Positions 1 through 7,028 are shown, numbered from the stretch's first letter. The stretch is 15,604 nucleotides of DNA from Deltaproteobacteria bacterium (GCA_026388495.1 JAPLJQ010000184.1:1-15604), one strand, 5' to 3'. Notes: a model not told the origin generated them from the letters alone. A program made the numbers and translations.

Positions 1-115
1 CCCGTTAATCCGAGAAAGTATTTGAATTAATATTGGCTTTTAAGAGATCGTCGATTCTCCAAAAAAAACATTATCCATTATTAGAGACATATTAAGTCAT
101 TCATAAATATTTTAT

Positions 116-141
116 CCCGGTTATTTTACCGGGTTTTTTTT
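116..141 (+). terminator. Rho-independent terminator or attenuator just before secA
   Basis: A 5-bp stem (CCCGG at 116-120, CCGGG at 129-133) with an 8-nt AT-rich loop is followed by eight T residues (134-141). This is a textbook intrinsic terminator, though the stem is short. It ends only 17 nt before the secA ATG, so no promoter fits between it and the secA ribosome binding site. It either terminates an upstream transcript whose gene lies outside the window, or acts as a read-through or attenuation element for secA. The rest of 1-115 is AT-rich and shows no gene and no convincing promoter. Confidence 0.7.
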
Positions 142-158
142 AGAAGGGAAGGTGGATC

Positions 159-2678
159 ATGTTTGGTTCCATACTTGGAAAGGTCATAGGCACCAGGAAC
201 GACAGGGAATTGAAGCGTTATGCTTTAGTTCTGGATGACATTAATGCACTTGAGCCGCAGATGATAGCCCTCAGCGATCAAGAGCTAAAAGCAAAGACGC
301 CCTATTTTAAAGAAAAACTTGATAACGGTGCGGAGCTCGATGATATTCTCGCAGAGGCTTTTGCCGTTGTCAGGGAAGTGTCCAGAAGGACTCTTTTGAT
401 GAGGCCTTTTGATGTGCAGATCATCGGGGGGCTTGTCCTTCATGAAGGAAGAATTGCCGAGATGAAAACCGGTGAAGGCAAGACCCTGGCGGCGACCATG
501 CCGGTGTATGTGAATGCCCTGACCGGCGATGGAACCCACGTGGTGACGGTCAATGATTATCTGGCAAAGAGAGACGCGCAATGGATGGGTCCGATATACA
601 CATTTTTAGGCCTTTCCGTAGGCGTGATCGTCCATGGAATGGATGATGAGGAGCGAAGAGAAGCATACCATTCGGATATCACGTATGACACCAATAACGA
701 GTTCGGTTTTGATTATCTCCGGGATAATATGAAGTTCAGCCTAGAACATTATGTACAGCGGGAATTCAATTATGCCATTGTGGACGAAGTTGACAGCATT
801 CTCGTTGATGAGGCAAGGACGCCTCTGATCATATCCGGTCCGTCGGAGGAATCCACAGATAAATACTATCGCATTAACCAGATCATGCCGAAAATAAGGA
901 AGGACAAGGATTACACCATTGAAGAAAAAACCCGGACCGTGGTTCTGACGGAAGAAGGCGTGACAAGGGTTGAAGGCTATCTTAAAGTCCAGAACCTGTT
1001 CGAGCCAAAAAACATTGAGATTCTCCATCATGTGAACCAGGCCCTTAAAGCCCACACGCTTTTCAAGCGGGATGTCGACTACCTGGTGAAAGCCGGCCAG
1101 GTCATCATCGTTGCCGAGTTTACGGGAAGGGTCATGCCGGGAAGGCGGTACAGTGACGGTTTGCATCAGGCCCTGGAAGCCAAGGAAAAGGTGAAGATTG
1201 AACAGGAAAACCAGACACTGGCCTCCATCACGTTTCAAAATTACTTTAGAATGTATAAAAAACTTGCGGGAATGACGGGCACTGCCGATACGGAAGCGGC
1301 CGAATTCAACAAGATTTATAAACTGGATGTCGTTGTCATGCCCACCAATATGCCAATGATCAGAACGGATCATACCGACGTCATCTATAAAACGGAAGTT
1401 GAAAAAATCAATGCCGCCATCGAGGAGATCAGGGCGTTGAACAGGGAAAAGAGGCCTGTTCTCGTCGGTACCATATCCATCGAAAAGTCCGAGCTGCTTA
1501 GCAAATATCTGTCCAGGACGGGAATTAAACACCATGTCCTGAATGCAAAAAATCATGAAAAAGAAGCGGAGATTGTCGCGCAGGCGGGTCAACCCGGGAT
1601 GGTAACCATTTCAACCAATATGGCAGGACGCGGGACGGATATAAAGCTTGGAGAAGGAGTGGCTGAGCTGGGCGGCCTCCATATCCTTGGGACGGAGCGG
1701 CATGAAAGCCGCCGTATAGACAATCAGCTCAGAGGACGTTCGGGGCGTCAGGGCGACATGGGCTCATCGAGATTCTATCTTTCCCTTGAAGACGATCTTC
1801 TCCGGATATTCGGAGCAGAGAGAATATCGTCTATTATGGACAGTGTAGGAATGGAAGAGAACCAGCCCATCGAGCATAGGCTCATCTCGAAAGCCATCGA
1901 AAACGCACAAAAGCGCGTTGAAGGACATAATTTCGATATCAGAAAACATCTCCTTGAGTATGACGATGTGATGAACAGGCAAAGGCGGGTGATTTACGAA
2001 CAGCGGAAAAAAGTCCTTAAGGGAGAGGAGTTATGGTCGGATATTGAAGAGATGATTGAAGAAATTGCCGGGGATATGATTGAAGGCTGTATCGACGAAA
2101 AAGCCCATCATGAGGATTGGAATCTCAAGGGATTGGATGACATGGTTTTCAAGCAATTTTCTCTGAGATTAAACTTCTCTGAATCGGGAAGGGATGCAGG
2201 CAGGGATGATATCGAGGAAATGATCGTTTCCCGCGTGAAGACCCATCTGAAAAACAAAGAACAGGAATTCGGAGCGCCCCTTATGGATTACCTCATGAAG
2301 ATGATCATGCTTCAGTCAATTGATACGCATTGGAAGGATCATTTGCTGGGCATGGATCATCTGAAGGAGGGTATCGGTCTTCGGGGGTATGGTCAGAAGG
2401 ATCCCATCAGAGAATATCAAAAAGAAGGTTATGACATGATGATGGAAATGATCCATCGTATTAAGGAAGATACCCTTGAAAAACTCTGCCTGGTAAGAGT
2501 ACAACGCGAACAGGACATCGAAGAGATGATAGAACAAACCCCTCAGGACTATGTTCTGAGCAGGGGAGGGGACAGTTCGTCGCAAACACCGGTCAAGAAG
2601 GAAGTAAAAAAAATAGGCCGCAATGATCCCTGTTTGTGTGGGAGCGGGAAGAAATACAAGAAGTGCTGTGGACAATAG
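159..2678 (+). CDS. secA: Preprotein translocase ATPase SecA
   Basis: SecA is the ATPase motor that drives unfolded preproteins through SecYEG at the inner membrane. The 839-residue product is normal length for a bacterial SecA. Visible features in order: Walker A MKTGEGKT (102-109), Walker B DEVD (209-212) followed by the SILVDEARTPLIISG segment, the preprotein-binding region, NMAGRGTDI (487-495), the helicase motif VI region RRIDNQLRGRSGRQGD (518-533), the helical scaffold/wing region, and a C-terminal SEC-C zinc motif with Cys825, Cys827, Cys836 and Cys837, the last Cys in the position often held by His. The ATG is preceded by a purine-rich ribosome binding site (GAAGGGAAGG, 143-152). A terminator hairpin lies immediately upstream. 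The last 12 codons lie in a 46-bp unit that is repeated right after the stop. The gene is intact. Confidence 0.98.
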   Translation: MFGSILGKVIGTRNDRELKRYALVLDDINALEPQMIALSDQELKAKTPYFKEKLDNGAELDDILAEAFAVVREVSRRTLLMRPFDVQIIGGLVLHEGRIAEMKTGEGKTLAATMPVYVNALTGDGTHVVTVNDYLAKRDAQWMGPIYTFLGLSVGVIVHGMDDEERREAYHSDITYDTNNEFGFDYLRDNMKFSLEHYVQREFNYAIVDEVDSILVDEARTPLIISGPSEESTDKYYRINQIMPKIRKDKDYTIEEKTRTVVLTEEGVTRVEGYLKVQNLFEPKNIEILHHVNQALKAHTLFKRDVDYLVKAGQVIIVAEFTGRVMPGRRYSDGLHQALEAKEKVKIEQENQTLASITFQNYFRMYKKLAGMTGTADTEAAEFNKIYKLDVVVMPTNMPMIRTDHTDVIYKTEVEKINAAIEEIRALNREKRPVLVGTISIEKSELLSKYLSRTGIKHHVLNAKNHEKEAEIVAQAGQPGMVTISTNMAGRGTDIKLGEGVAELGGLHILGTERHESRRIDNQLRGRSGRQGDMGSSRFYLSLEDDLLRIFGAERISSIMDSVGMEENQPIEHRLISKAIENAQKRVEGHNFDIRKHLLEYDDVMNRQRRVIYEQRKKVLKGEELWSDIEEMIEEIAGDMIEGCIDEKAHHEDWNLKGLDDMVFKQFSLRLNFSESGRDAGRDDIEEMIVSRVKTHLKNKEQEFGAPLMDYLMKMIMLQSIDTHWKDHLLGMDHLKEGIGLRGYGQKDPIREYQKEGYDMMMEMIHRIKEDTLEKLCLVRVQREQDIEEMIEQTPQDYVLSRGGDSSSQTPVKKEVKKIGRNDPCLCGSGKKYKKCCGQ

Positions 2679-2733
2679 CTGAGGATTGAGCGGCAGGAAA
2701 TACAAGAAATGCTGTGGACAATAGCTGAGGATT
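2642..2733 (+). repeat. 46-bp imperfect tandem duplication of the secA tail
   Basis: Copy 1 is 2642-2687 and copy 2 is 2688-2733, and they match at 43 of 46 positions. Copy 1 encodes the last residues of SecA (SGKKYKKCCGQ) plus the stop and 9 nt beyond. Copy 2, in the shifted frame, would encode SGRKYKKCCGQ and a stop. The three differences (2694, 2696, 2709) fall at two silent third positions and one Lys-to-Arg change. Copy 2 also carries the argJ ribosome binding site (TGAGGA, 2726-2731), and copy 1 carries the same sequence without a gene after it. Because 46 is not a multiple of 3, copy 2 is outside the SecA frame. Confidence 0.95.
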
Positions 2734-2741
2734 ATTTATGA
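2709..2741 (+). other. Possible 10-codon leader ORF coupled to argJ
   Basis: The short open frame MLWTIAEDYL runs ATG (2709) to TGA (2739-2741). Its stop overlaps the argJ ATG (2738-2740) in an ATGA arrangement. AGGA at 2695-2698 could serve as its ribosome binding site, about 10 nt upstream. The ATG exists only because copy 2 of the tandem repeat has A at 2709, where copy 1 has G. This could be a translational coupling peptide or simply chance, and it is too short to judge from sequence alone. Confidence 0.2.
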
Positions 2742-3940
2742 TGATACATGGCGCAGATTCATACGTTGTACCCGGCTTTGAGGCAAACGGAATTCATGCC
2801 GGGATCAAGGACAAGAATCAAAAAGATCTTGCCCTGATATTCAGTACCGTTCCGGCAAACGTTGCTGGGGTATTTACAAAAAATTGTTTTAAAGCGGCTT
2901 CCGTCGTAATCGACCAGGAAAGGGTCAGGACGGGATCAGCCAGGGCCATACTCGTCAATAGCGGCAATGCCAATGCAGCGACAGGTCCTGAAGGATATGA
3001 AGACGCAATATTGATGGCCCGGCTTGCTGCGGAGCGTCTTCAAATCAAGGAAGAACTCGTTTTGGTTTCATCTACGGGAATTATCGGTCATCGGCTTCCC
3101 ATGAAAATAATTGAAAGCAAGATGGACAACCTTGTGAAAGGATTGCGTAAGGAAGGTATCGGCGACGCTCAGGAAGCAATAATGACAACGGATAAATTCC
3201 CCAAGATGGCATGCCGGAAAGGAATGATCGGCTCCAGAGAAATTACCGTATGTGGAATTGCCAAAGGAGCAGGCATGATAGAACCCAATATGGCGACGAT
3301 GCTCGCCTACATTATGACCGACGCCAGTATAGAGCTGGCAGCACTCAGGGGCGTTTTCAGGCAGGCGGTCAATCGCAGTTTCAATGCCATAACCGTAGAC
3401 GGATGCATGAGCACCAATGATACAGCGATCATCATGGCAAATGGAACGGCAGGAAATTCACAGATCAAGGGGACGTCAAAAGACCTGTCTTGCTTCAGAG
3501 AGATGCTTTTCAGTGTGACATCGGATATTGCAGAGGCCATGGTAAGAGACGGAGAGGGAGCGACAAAGGTCATTGAGATCATAGTAGAAGAAGCCGGCAC
3601 GAAAGGTGATGCAAAAAAAATTGCCTGTGCCATTGCAAATTCCAACCTGGTTAAAACGGCCATGTTCGGCTCTGATCCCAACTGGGGGAGGATTTTGTCG
3701 GCGGCAGGCGCGGCAGGCGTATCTCTTCCCGTTGATGCAGTTCGCCTTTACCTTGGTGATGTCCCTGTTTTCGCGGCCGGTCAGGGGATTTACGGCAGTG
3801 AAGGGGAACTCGCAGACATCATGGCGGGCGCATGCGTCAGGATAAGGATAAGCCTTGGCATGGGTAATAAGACGCATCGCATCCTCGCTTCCGATCTGTC
3901 GGACGAATATATCAGGATCAATGCACACTACCATACGTAA
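2738..3940 (+). CDS. argJ: Glutamate N-acetyltransferase / amino-acid acetyltransferase ArgJ
   Basis: ArgJ transfers acetyl groups from N-acetylornithine to glutamate in the cyclic arginine pathway; some members also use acetyl-CoA. The 400-residue product is typical length. The family's self-cleaving site is visible as MATML, with Thr187 as the expected N-terminal nucleophile of the beta chain after autocleavage. Other family segments are VNSGNANA (73-80), SSTGIIG (111-117) and the SDPNWGRI block near the C terminus. The start is ATG 2738 or the adjacent ATG 2741; the ribosome binding site TGAGGA (2726-2731) suits both and lies in the second copy of the duplicated secA tail. Whether the enzyme is mono- or bifunctional cannot be read from sequence. 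No other arginine gene is in the window. Confidence 0.96.
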   Translation: MMIHGADSYVVPGFEANGIHAGIKDKNQKDLALIFSTVPANVAGVFTKNCFKAASVVIDQERVRTGSARAILVNSGNANAATGPEGYEDAILMARLAAERLQIKEELVLVSSTGIIGHRLPMKIIESKMDNLVKGLRKEGIGDAQEAIMTTDKFPKMACRKGMIGSREITVCGIAKGAGMIEPNMATMLAYIMTDASIELAALRGVFRQAVNRSFNAITVDGCMSTNDTAIIMANGTAGNSQIKGTSKDLSCFREMLFSVTSDIAEAMVRDGEGATKVIEIIVEEAGTKGDAKKIACAIANSNLVKTAMFGSDPNWGRILSAAGAAGVSLPVDAVRLYLGDVPVFAAGQGIYGSEGELADIMAGACVRIRISLGMGNKTHRILASDLSDEYIRINAHYHT

Positions 3941-3956
3941 TAAAATCCTTTTTCGC

Positions 3957-3985
3957 TTGATAATTTAGAATCTTTGTGTTATTTG
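3957..3985 (+). promoter_or_regulatory. Candidate promoter for rpsB
   Basis: TTGATA (3957-3962) is followed, after 17 nt, by TATTTG (3980-3985), with TG one base upstream of the -10 (TGT at 3977-3979, an extended -10 form). The -10 hexamer is weak. The site lies 17 nt after the argJ stop and about 110 nt before rpsB, a sensible place for the start of the ribosomal-protein transcription unit. Confidence 0.4.
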
Positions 3986-4096
3986 CCAGCGGATTTCACA
4001 CATCCTCGGATTGGCGGCGTGTTGCCCGGAATGATCCTGGTTCTCCGTTCAAGGCGAAGAGGATGGAGGAAAAAAACACATTTAAGGAGAGAAGTA
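3985..4096 (+). promoter_or_regulatory. Structured rpsB 5' leader (candidate S2 autoregulatory RNA)
   Basis: About 110 nt of non-coding sequence precede rpsB. It can form a two-tier stem: GCCA (3985-3988) with TGGC (4012-4015), enclosing GGAT (3991-3994) with ATCC (4002-4005). A second pairing joins ATCCT (4034-4038) and AGGAT (4060-4064). A strong ribosome binding site AAGGAGAG (4084-4091) follows. S2 regulates its own rpsB-tsf mRNA through a leader structure in other bacteria. I cannot confirm that this leader belongs to a described class. Confidence 0.35.
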
Positions 4097-4939
4097 ATGG
4101 CAAGTATATCCATGAAATTGTTACTTGAAGCAGGAGTCCACTTCGGTCATCAGACAAACAAGTGGAATCCCAAAATGAAAACCTATATCTTCGGCGCAAG
4201 AAACGGCATTTACATTATCGACCTTCAGCAGACGGTGGGAATGTTCCAGACGGCGTATAATTTTGTCGTTGAAATGGTTGCCGGCGGCAGAGAGATTCTC
4301 TTTGTGGGAACGAAGAAGCAATCCCAGGAATCCATCAAAGAAGAAGCGGAACGCTGCGGCATGCCTTTTGTCAATCAGCGCTGGCTTGGCGGAATGCTGA
4401 CGAACTTCAGTACGATTAACAAGAGCATCCAACGATTGAACACCCTTGACAAAATGTTTACAGATGAAAGCGTCAGGGCATTTCCAAAAAAAGAAGTGAT
4501 GAAGCTCCAGAAAGAAATGGACAAACTGGAAAAAGTATTGGGAGGCATCAGGGCGATTAGAGGGCTTCCGGGAGGTTTGTTCATTGTCGATCCGAAGAGA
4601 GAAAGCATTGCCGTTCACGAGGCAAGAAAGTTGAAGATACCGATCGTAGCCATTGTAGACACAAATTGTGACCCCGATGATATTGATTATGTCATTCCTG
4701 GTAATGATGATGCCATAAGGGCCATTAAATTGTTCTCTTCAAAGATTGCGGATGCCGTCACCGAGGGGAAGAAACGGTTTGAAGAGAAAATTCAGGCAGA
4801 TACAGACAAAGAGACACAGTCTGAGATGCTTGAACAAAGAGAAGACGGAGAATCGGATATACCCGAGAGCATTGAGACAAAAGACGGGGTAGCCGGATTT
4901 GATGAAATGCCCGATAACACGATACGGCGTCAAGAATAG
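4097..4939 (+). CDS. rpsB: 30S ribosomal protein S2
   Basis: S2 is a late-assembling protein of the 30S subunit. The N terminus MASISMKLLLEAGVHFGHQT, the NPKMKTYIFGARNGIYIIDL block and the VDTNCDPDDIDYVIPGNDDA segment are diagnostic for S2. The start is ATG 4097, behind AAGGAGAG (4084-4091). The frame stays open upstream to 3974, but that extension covers the leader and has no S2 character. At 280 residues it is longer than the roughly 240 of E. coli S2. The extra length is a polar, largely acidic tail after the core (about residue 230 onward, rich in Glu, Asp and Gln). The stop is 18 nt before the tsf start, as expected for the conserved rpsB-tsf pair. Confidence 0.97.
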   Translation: MASISMKLLLEAGVHFGHQTNKWNPKMKTYIFGARNGIYIIDLQQTVGMFQTAYNFVVEMVAGGREILFVGTKKQSQESIKEEAERCGMPFVNQRWLGGMLTNFSTINKSIQRLNTLDKMFTDESVRAFPKKEVMKLQKEMDKLEKVLGGIRAIRGLPGGLFIVDPKRESIAVHEARKLKIPIVAIVDTNCDPDDIDYVIPGNDDAIRAIKLFSSKIADAVTEGKKRFEEKIQADTDKETQSEMLEQREDGESDIPESIETKDGVAGFDEMPDNTIRRQE

Positions 4940-4941
4940 AT

Positions 4942-4960
4942 GGGGGAGGTAGGTACGTTG
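4942..4960 (+). promoter_or_regulatory. Ribosome binding site that fixes the tsf TTG start
   Basis: GGGGGAGGT (4942-4950) lies 7 nt before TTG (4958-4960). An ATG directly after the rpsB stop (4940) is in the same frame but lies upstream of this ribosome binding site and adds six residues foreign to EF-Ts. The TTG gives the expected short N terminus leading into SAMVKELRVKTGAGMMDCK. Confidence 0.8.
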
Positions 4961-5529
4961 AACATAACATCGGCTATGGTAAAAGAACTGAGGGTAAAAA
5001 CGGGAGCGGGGATGATGGACTGCAAGGAAGCCCTGACGGCTTCCGGTGGGGATTTTGAAAAAGCTATAGATTATTTAAGAAAAAAGGGTATGTCGGCAGC
5101 CACAAAGAGATCATCAAAAGCAGCAAAAGACGGCGCCGTTGCCTCGTATATTCACATGGGTGGGAAGATCGGTGTGCTGGTTGAAGTAAATTGCGAAACG
5201 GACTTTGTTGCAAAAACGGATGATTTCCAACGTTTTGCAAAAGACCTCACCATGCATATCGCTGCCGCGAATCCGCTTTTTGTGAGGCCTGATGAGATTC
5301 CGGAAGAGGTTGTTGAAAGAGAAAAGGAGATTTTCCGGAGTCAGGCACTTGCGGAGAAAAGATCATTGAGGGAAAATTAAAGAAATATTACGAAGACGTC
5401 TGTCTCGTTAATCAGAAATTTATCAGGGATACGGATATCTCTATTGAAACACTGGTTAACAATATGATTGCCAAGACGGGTGAGAATGTCGTCATTCGGA
5501 GATTCGTCAGATATCAGTTAGGGGAATAA
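4958..5529 (+). CDS. tsf: Elongation factor Ts, reading frame broken by a small deletion
   Basis: EF-Ts is the nucleotide exchange factor for EF-Tu. The 5' part (4958 to about 5356) encodes the N-terminal domain (VKELRVKTGAGMMDCKEAL) and the EF-Tu-contacting TDFV motif (in CETDFVAKTDDF). In that frame translation stops at 5378-5380 after seven unrelated residues, giving about 140 residues. The rest of EF-Ts continues one frame back from 5359: KIIEGKLKKYYEDVCL through RRFVRYQLGE, stop 5527-5529. The family has an (S/E)GKPxxIxEKIxEGR(L/M)KK stretch here. The GKP part is absent, and 11 nt stand where about 33 are expected, so roughly 22 nt seem lost. The rest would match a short EF-Ts of about 200 residues. 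As EF-Ts is normally essential, an assembly error, a recent deletion or another tsf copy are all possible. The gene sits between rpsB and pyrH. Confidence 0.85.
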
Positions 5530-5552
5530 GGAAGGGTCATAACATAATCCAC

Positions 5553-6269
5553 ATGGATCAGGCCGTATATAAAAGGGTACTTTTAAAATTGAGCGGTGAA
5601 GCCTTACTGGGCAATTCCTCATTTGGGATTGATCCCGATACGGTCATTGAGATTTCAAGAGAAATAAAAGAAATTTCAGATCTTGGGGTGCAGTTGGGAG
5701 TTGTTGTAGGAGGGGGGAATATCTTCCGTGGATTTGAAGCCAGTGCCAGAGGAATGGATAGAACCTCGGCTGATTATATGGGCATGCTCGCAACGGTTAT
5801 AAACAGTCTTGCCCTTCAAAGTGGCCTTGAGGGGTTTGACATCATTACGAGGGTTCAATCTGCCATAGAAATGAAAGCAGTTGCCGAGCCTTTTATTCAA
5901 AGAAGGGCTGTCCGTCACCTGGAAAAAGGAAGAGTCGTTATATTTGCAGGCGGAACAGGCAATCCCTATTTTACGACAGACACCGCTGCTTCTTTGAGGG
6001 CCATAGAAATCAAGGCGGATGTCATTATAAAAGCGACGAAGGTTGACGGCGTCTATGACAAGGATCCCTTGATACATACCGATGCAAAGATGTATGATTA
6101 TATCAGTTATACCGATGTACTGGCAAAAAACCTTAAAGTAATGGATGCAACGGCGATTTCATTGTGCAGAGACAATCATCTGCCGATTATCGTATTTAAT
6201 CTGAACAGAAGGGGAAACATCCGACGCGTGATTTGCGGACAACCAGTGGGCACTGTTGTGAAGGGTTAA
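5553..6269 (+). CDS. pyrH: UMP kinase (uridylate kinase) PyrH
   Basis: PyrH phosphorylates UMP to UDP with ATP in the cytoplasm, in pyrimidine nucleotide synthesis. The 238-residue product is the usual length for this amino-acid-kinase-fold enzyme. Motifs: KLSGEALLG (12-20), GVVVGGGNIFRG (49-60), MGMLATVINSLALQ (76-89), FAGGTGNPYFTTDTAA (131-146), KATKVDGVYDKDP (160-172) and VMDATAISLC (196-205). ATG 5553 is the only sensible start. The nearest ribosome binding site, GGAAGGG (5530-5536), ends 16 nt upstream, unusually far, and begins directly after the tsf stop, so translation may depend on coupling to tsf. That matters because tsf is frameshifted here. frr follows after 4 nt. Confidence 0.97.
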   Translation: MDQAVYKRVLLKLSGEALLGNSSFGIDPDTVIEISREIKEISDLGVQLGVVVGGGNIFRGFEASARGMDRTSADYMGMLATVINSLALQSGLEGFDIITRVQSAIEMKAVAEPFIQRRAVRHLEKGRVVIFAGGTGNPYFTTDTAASLRAIEIKADVIIKATKVDGVYDKDPLIHTDAKMYDYISYTDVLAKNLKVMDATAISLCRDNHLPIIVFNLNRRGNIRRVICGQPVGTVVKG

Positions 6270-6273
6270 AGCA

Positions 6274-6831
6274 ATGAAAGATGTGATATTCGAAGAACTC
6301 AGGGAAAATATGGAAAAGGGGCTTCGCACTCTGGAGAAGTCTTTTAGCAAGGTCAGGACTGGACGGGCGTCACTGGCCCTTCTCGATGGTATCAAGATGG
6401 AATATTATGGTGTTCCGACACCACTGAATCAGGTCGCTTCCCTTTCCATACCGGAAAGTCGTATCATCCTTATTTCGCCGTGGGACACCAGTATCATTGG
6501 CAGCATTGAAAAAGCCATTCAGAAATCTGAGTTGGGATTGATGCCCGTCAATGATGGAAAATTGATTCGAATCAATATTCCGCCCCTGACAGAACAGAGA
6601 AGAAAAGAACTGGTAAAGGTGGTACGGAAGATGGCTGAAGAAGGTAAAATTCATCTCAGAAATTTTCGAAGAGACGCCAATGATCAGTTCAAATCACTGA
6701 AAAAAGACAATGAAATATCGGAAGATGAGTTTTTCAATTACCAGGATGACGTTCAGAAAGTCACGGATAAATATATTGAAAAAGCAGACACGATTCTCAG
6801 CGCCAAGGAAAAAGAGATCATGGAGATATAG
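6274..6831 (+). CDS. frr: Ribosome recycling factor
   Basis: RRF works with EF-G to split post-termination ribosomes. The 185-residue product is exactly the usual family length. Domain I helices and the domain II beta sandwich are recognisable from VRTGRAS (27-33), YYGVPTPLNQVASL, ISPWD, GLMPVNDGKLIRINIPPLTEQRRKELVK and the RNFRRDANDQFK helix. The ATG lies 4 nt after the pyrH stop with GAAGGG just upstream, inside the pyrH end. A strong terminator follows 31 nt after the stop, so frr looks like the last gene of the rpsB-tsf-pyrH-frr unit. Confidence 0.97.
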   Translation: MKDVIFEELRENMEKGLRTLEKSFSKVRTGRASLALLDGIKMEYYGVPTPLNQVASLSIPESRIILISPWDTSIIGSIEKAIQKSELGLMPVNDGKLIRINIPPLTEQRRKELVKVVRKMAEEGKIHLRNFRRDANDQFKSLKKDNEISEDEFFNYQDDVQKVTDKYIEKADTILSAKEKEIMEI

Positions 6832-6861
6832 TCATGGGGCGTATTTTCCATGACATGAACA

Positions 6862-6890
6862 GGGGAGCCTTTTGGCTCCCCATTTATTTT
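6862..6890 (+). terminator. Strong rho-independent terminator after frr
   Basis: A perfect 8-bp stem, GGGGAGCC (6862-6869) with GGCTCCCC (6874-6881), closes a TTTT loop and is followed by the T-rich tail ATTTATTTT (6882-6890). A smaller inverted repeat, TCATGG (6832-6837) with CCATGA (6848-6853), lies just upstream. The terminator separates the translation genes from the uppS-cdsA-dxr-rseP group. Confidence 0.85.
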
Positions 6891-6941
6891 GATAAAAAGG
6901 ATGATTTTTCTCACGGATTCACAGATTATTTTCAGGCGCCG

Positions 6942-6970
6942 TTGAAAGTCGGTTCACAATGTGTTACGGT
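6942..6970 (+). promoter_or_regulatory. Candidate promoter for uppS
   Basis: TTGAAA (6942-6947) and TACGGT (6965-6970) are separated by 17 nt, with TG one base before the -10 (extended -10). The -10 matches consensus only partly. The site lies between the frr terminator and uppS, where a new promoter is needed. The rest of 6891-7028 shows no other clear signal except the uppS ribosome binding site (AAAAGGA, 7018-7024). Confidence 0.35.
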
Positions 6971-7028
6971 TGAAGAAAATTGCAGAAATACTTCGGTAGA
7001 TTCCTCCTGAAAAGACGAAAAGGATAAG

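Noticed and set aside
741..1592. Minus-strand open frame of 283 codons opposite secA
   Set aside because: It lies wholly within the intact secA gene, shows no recognisable domain and has Phe/His-rich composition typical of an antisense shadow.
3606..3845. Second plus-strand open frame within argJ
   Set aside because: It overlaps the conserved C-terminal part of argJ and has no domain or suitable ribosome binding site.
3974..4096. In-frame upstream extension of rpsB from ATG 3974
   Set aside because: The extra 41 residues are Arg/Pro-rich and unlike S2, and the strong ribosome binding site at 4084-4091 points to ATG 4097.
4940..4957. ATG at 4940 as the tsf start
   Set aside because: It would place the ribosome binding site inside the gene and add six residues not seen in EF-Ts; TTG 4958 fits better.
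5354..5362. Programmed -1 frameshift in tsf
   Set aside because: The site GAG AAA AGA has only four A residues and no proper slippery heptamer. The missing GKP codons argue for a deletion, and I saw no convincing downstream structure.
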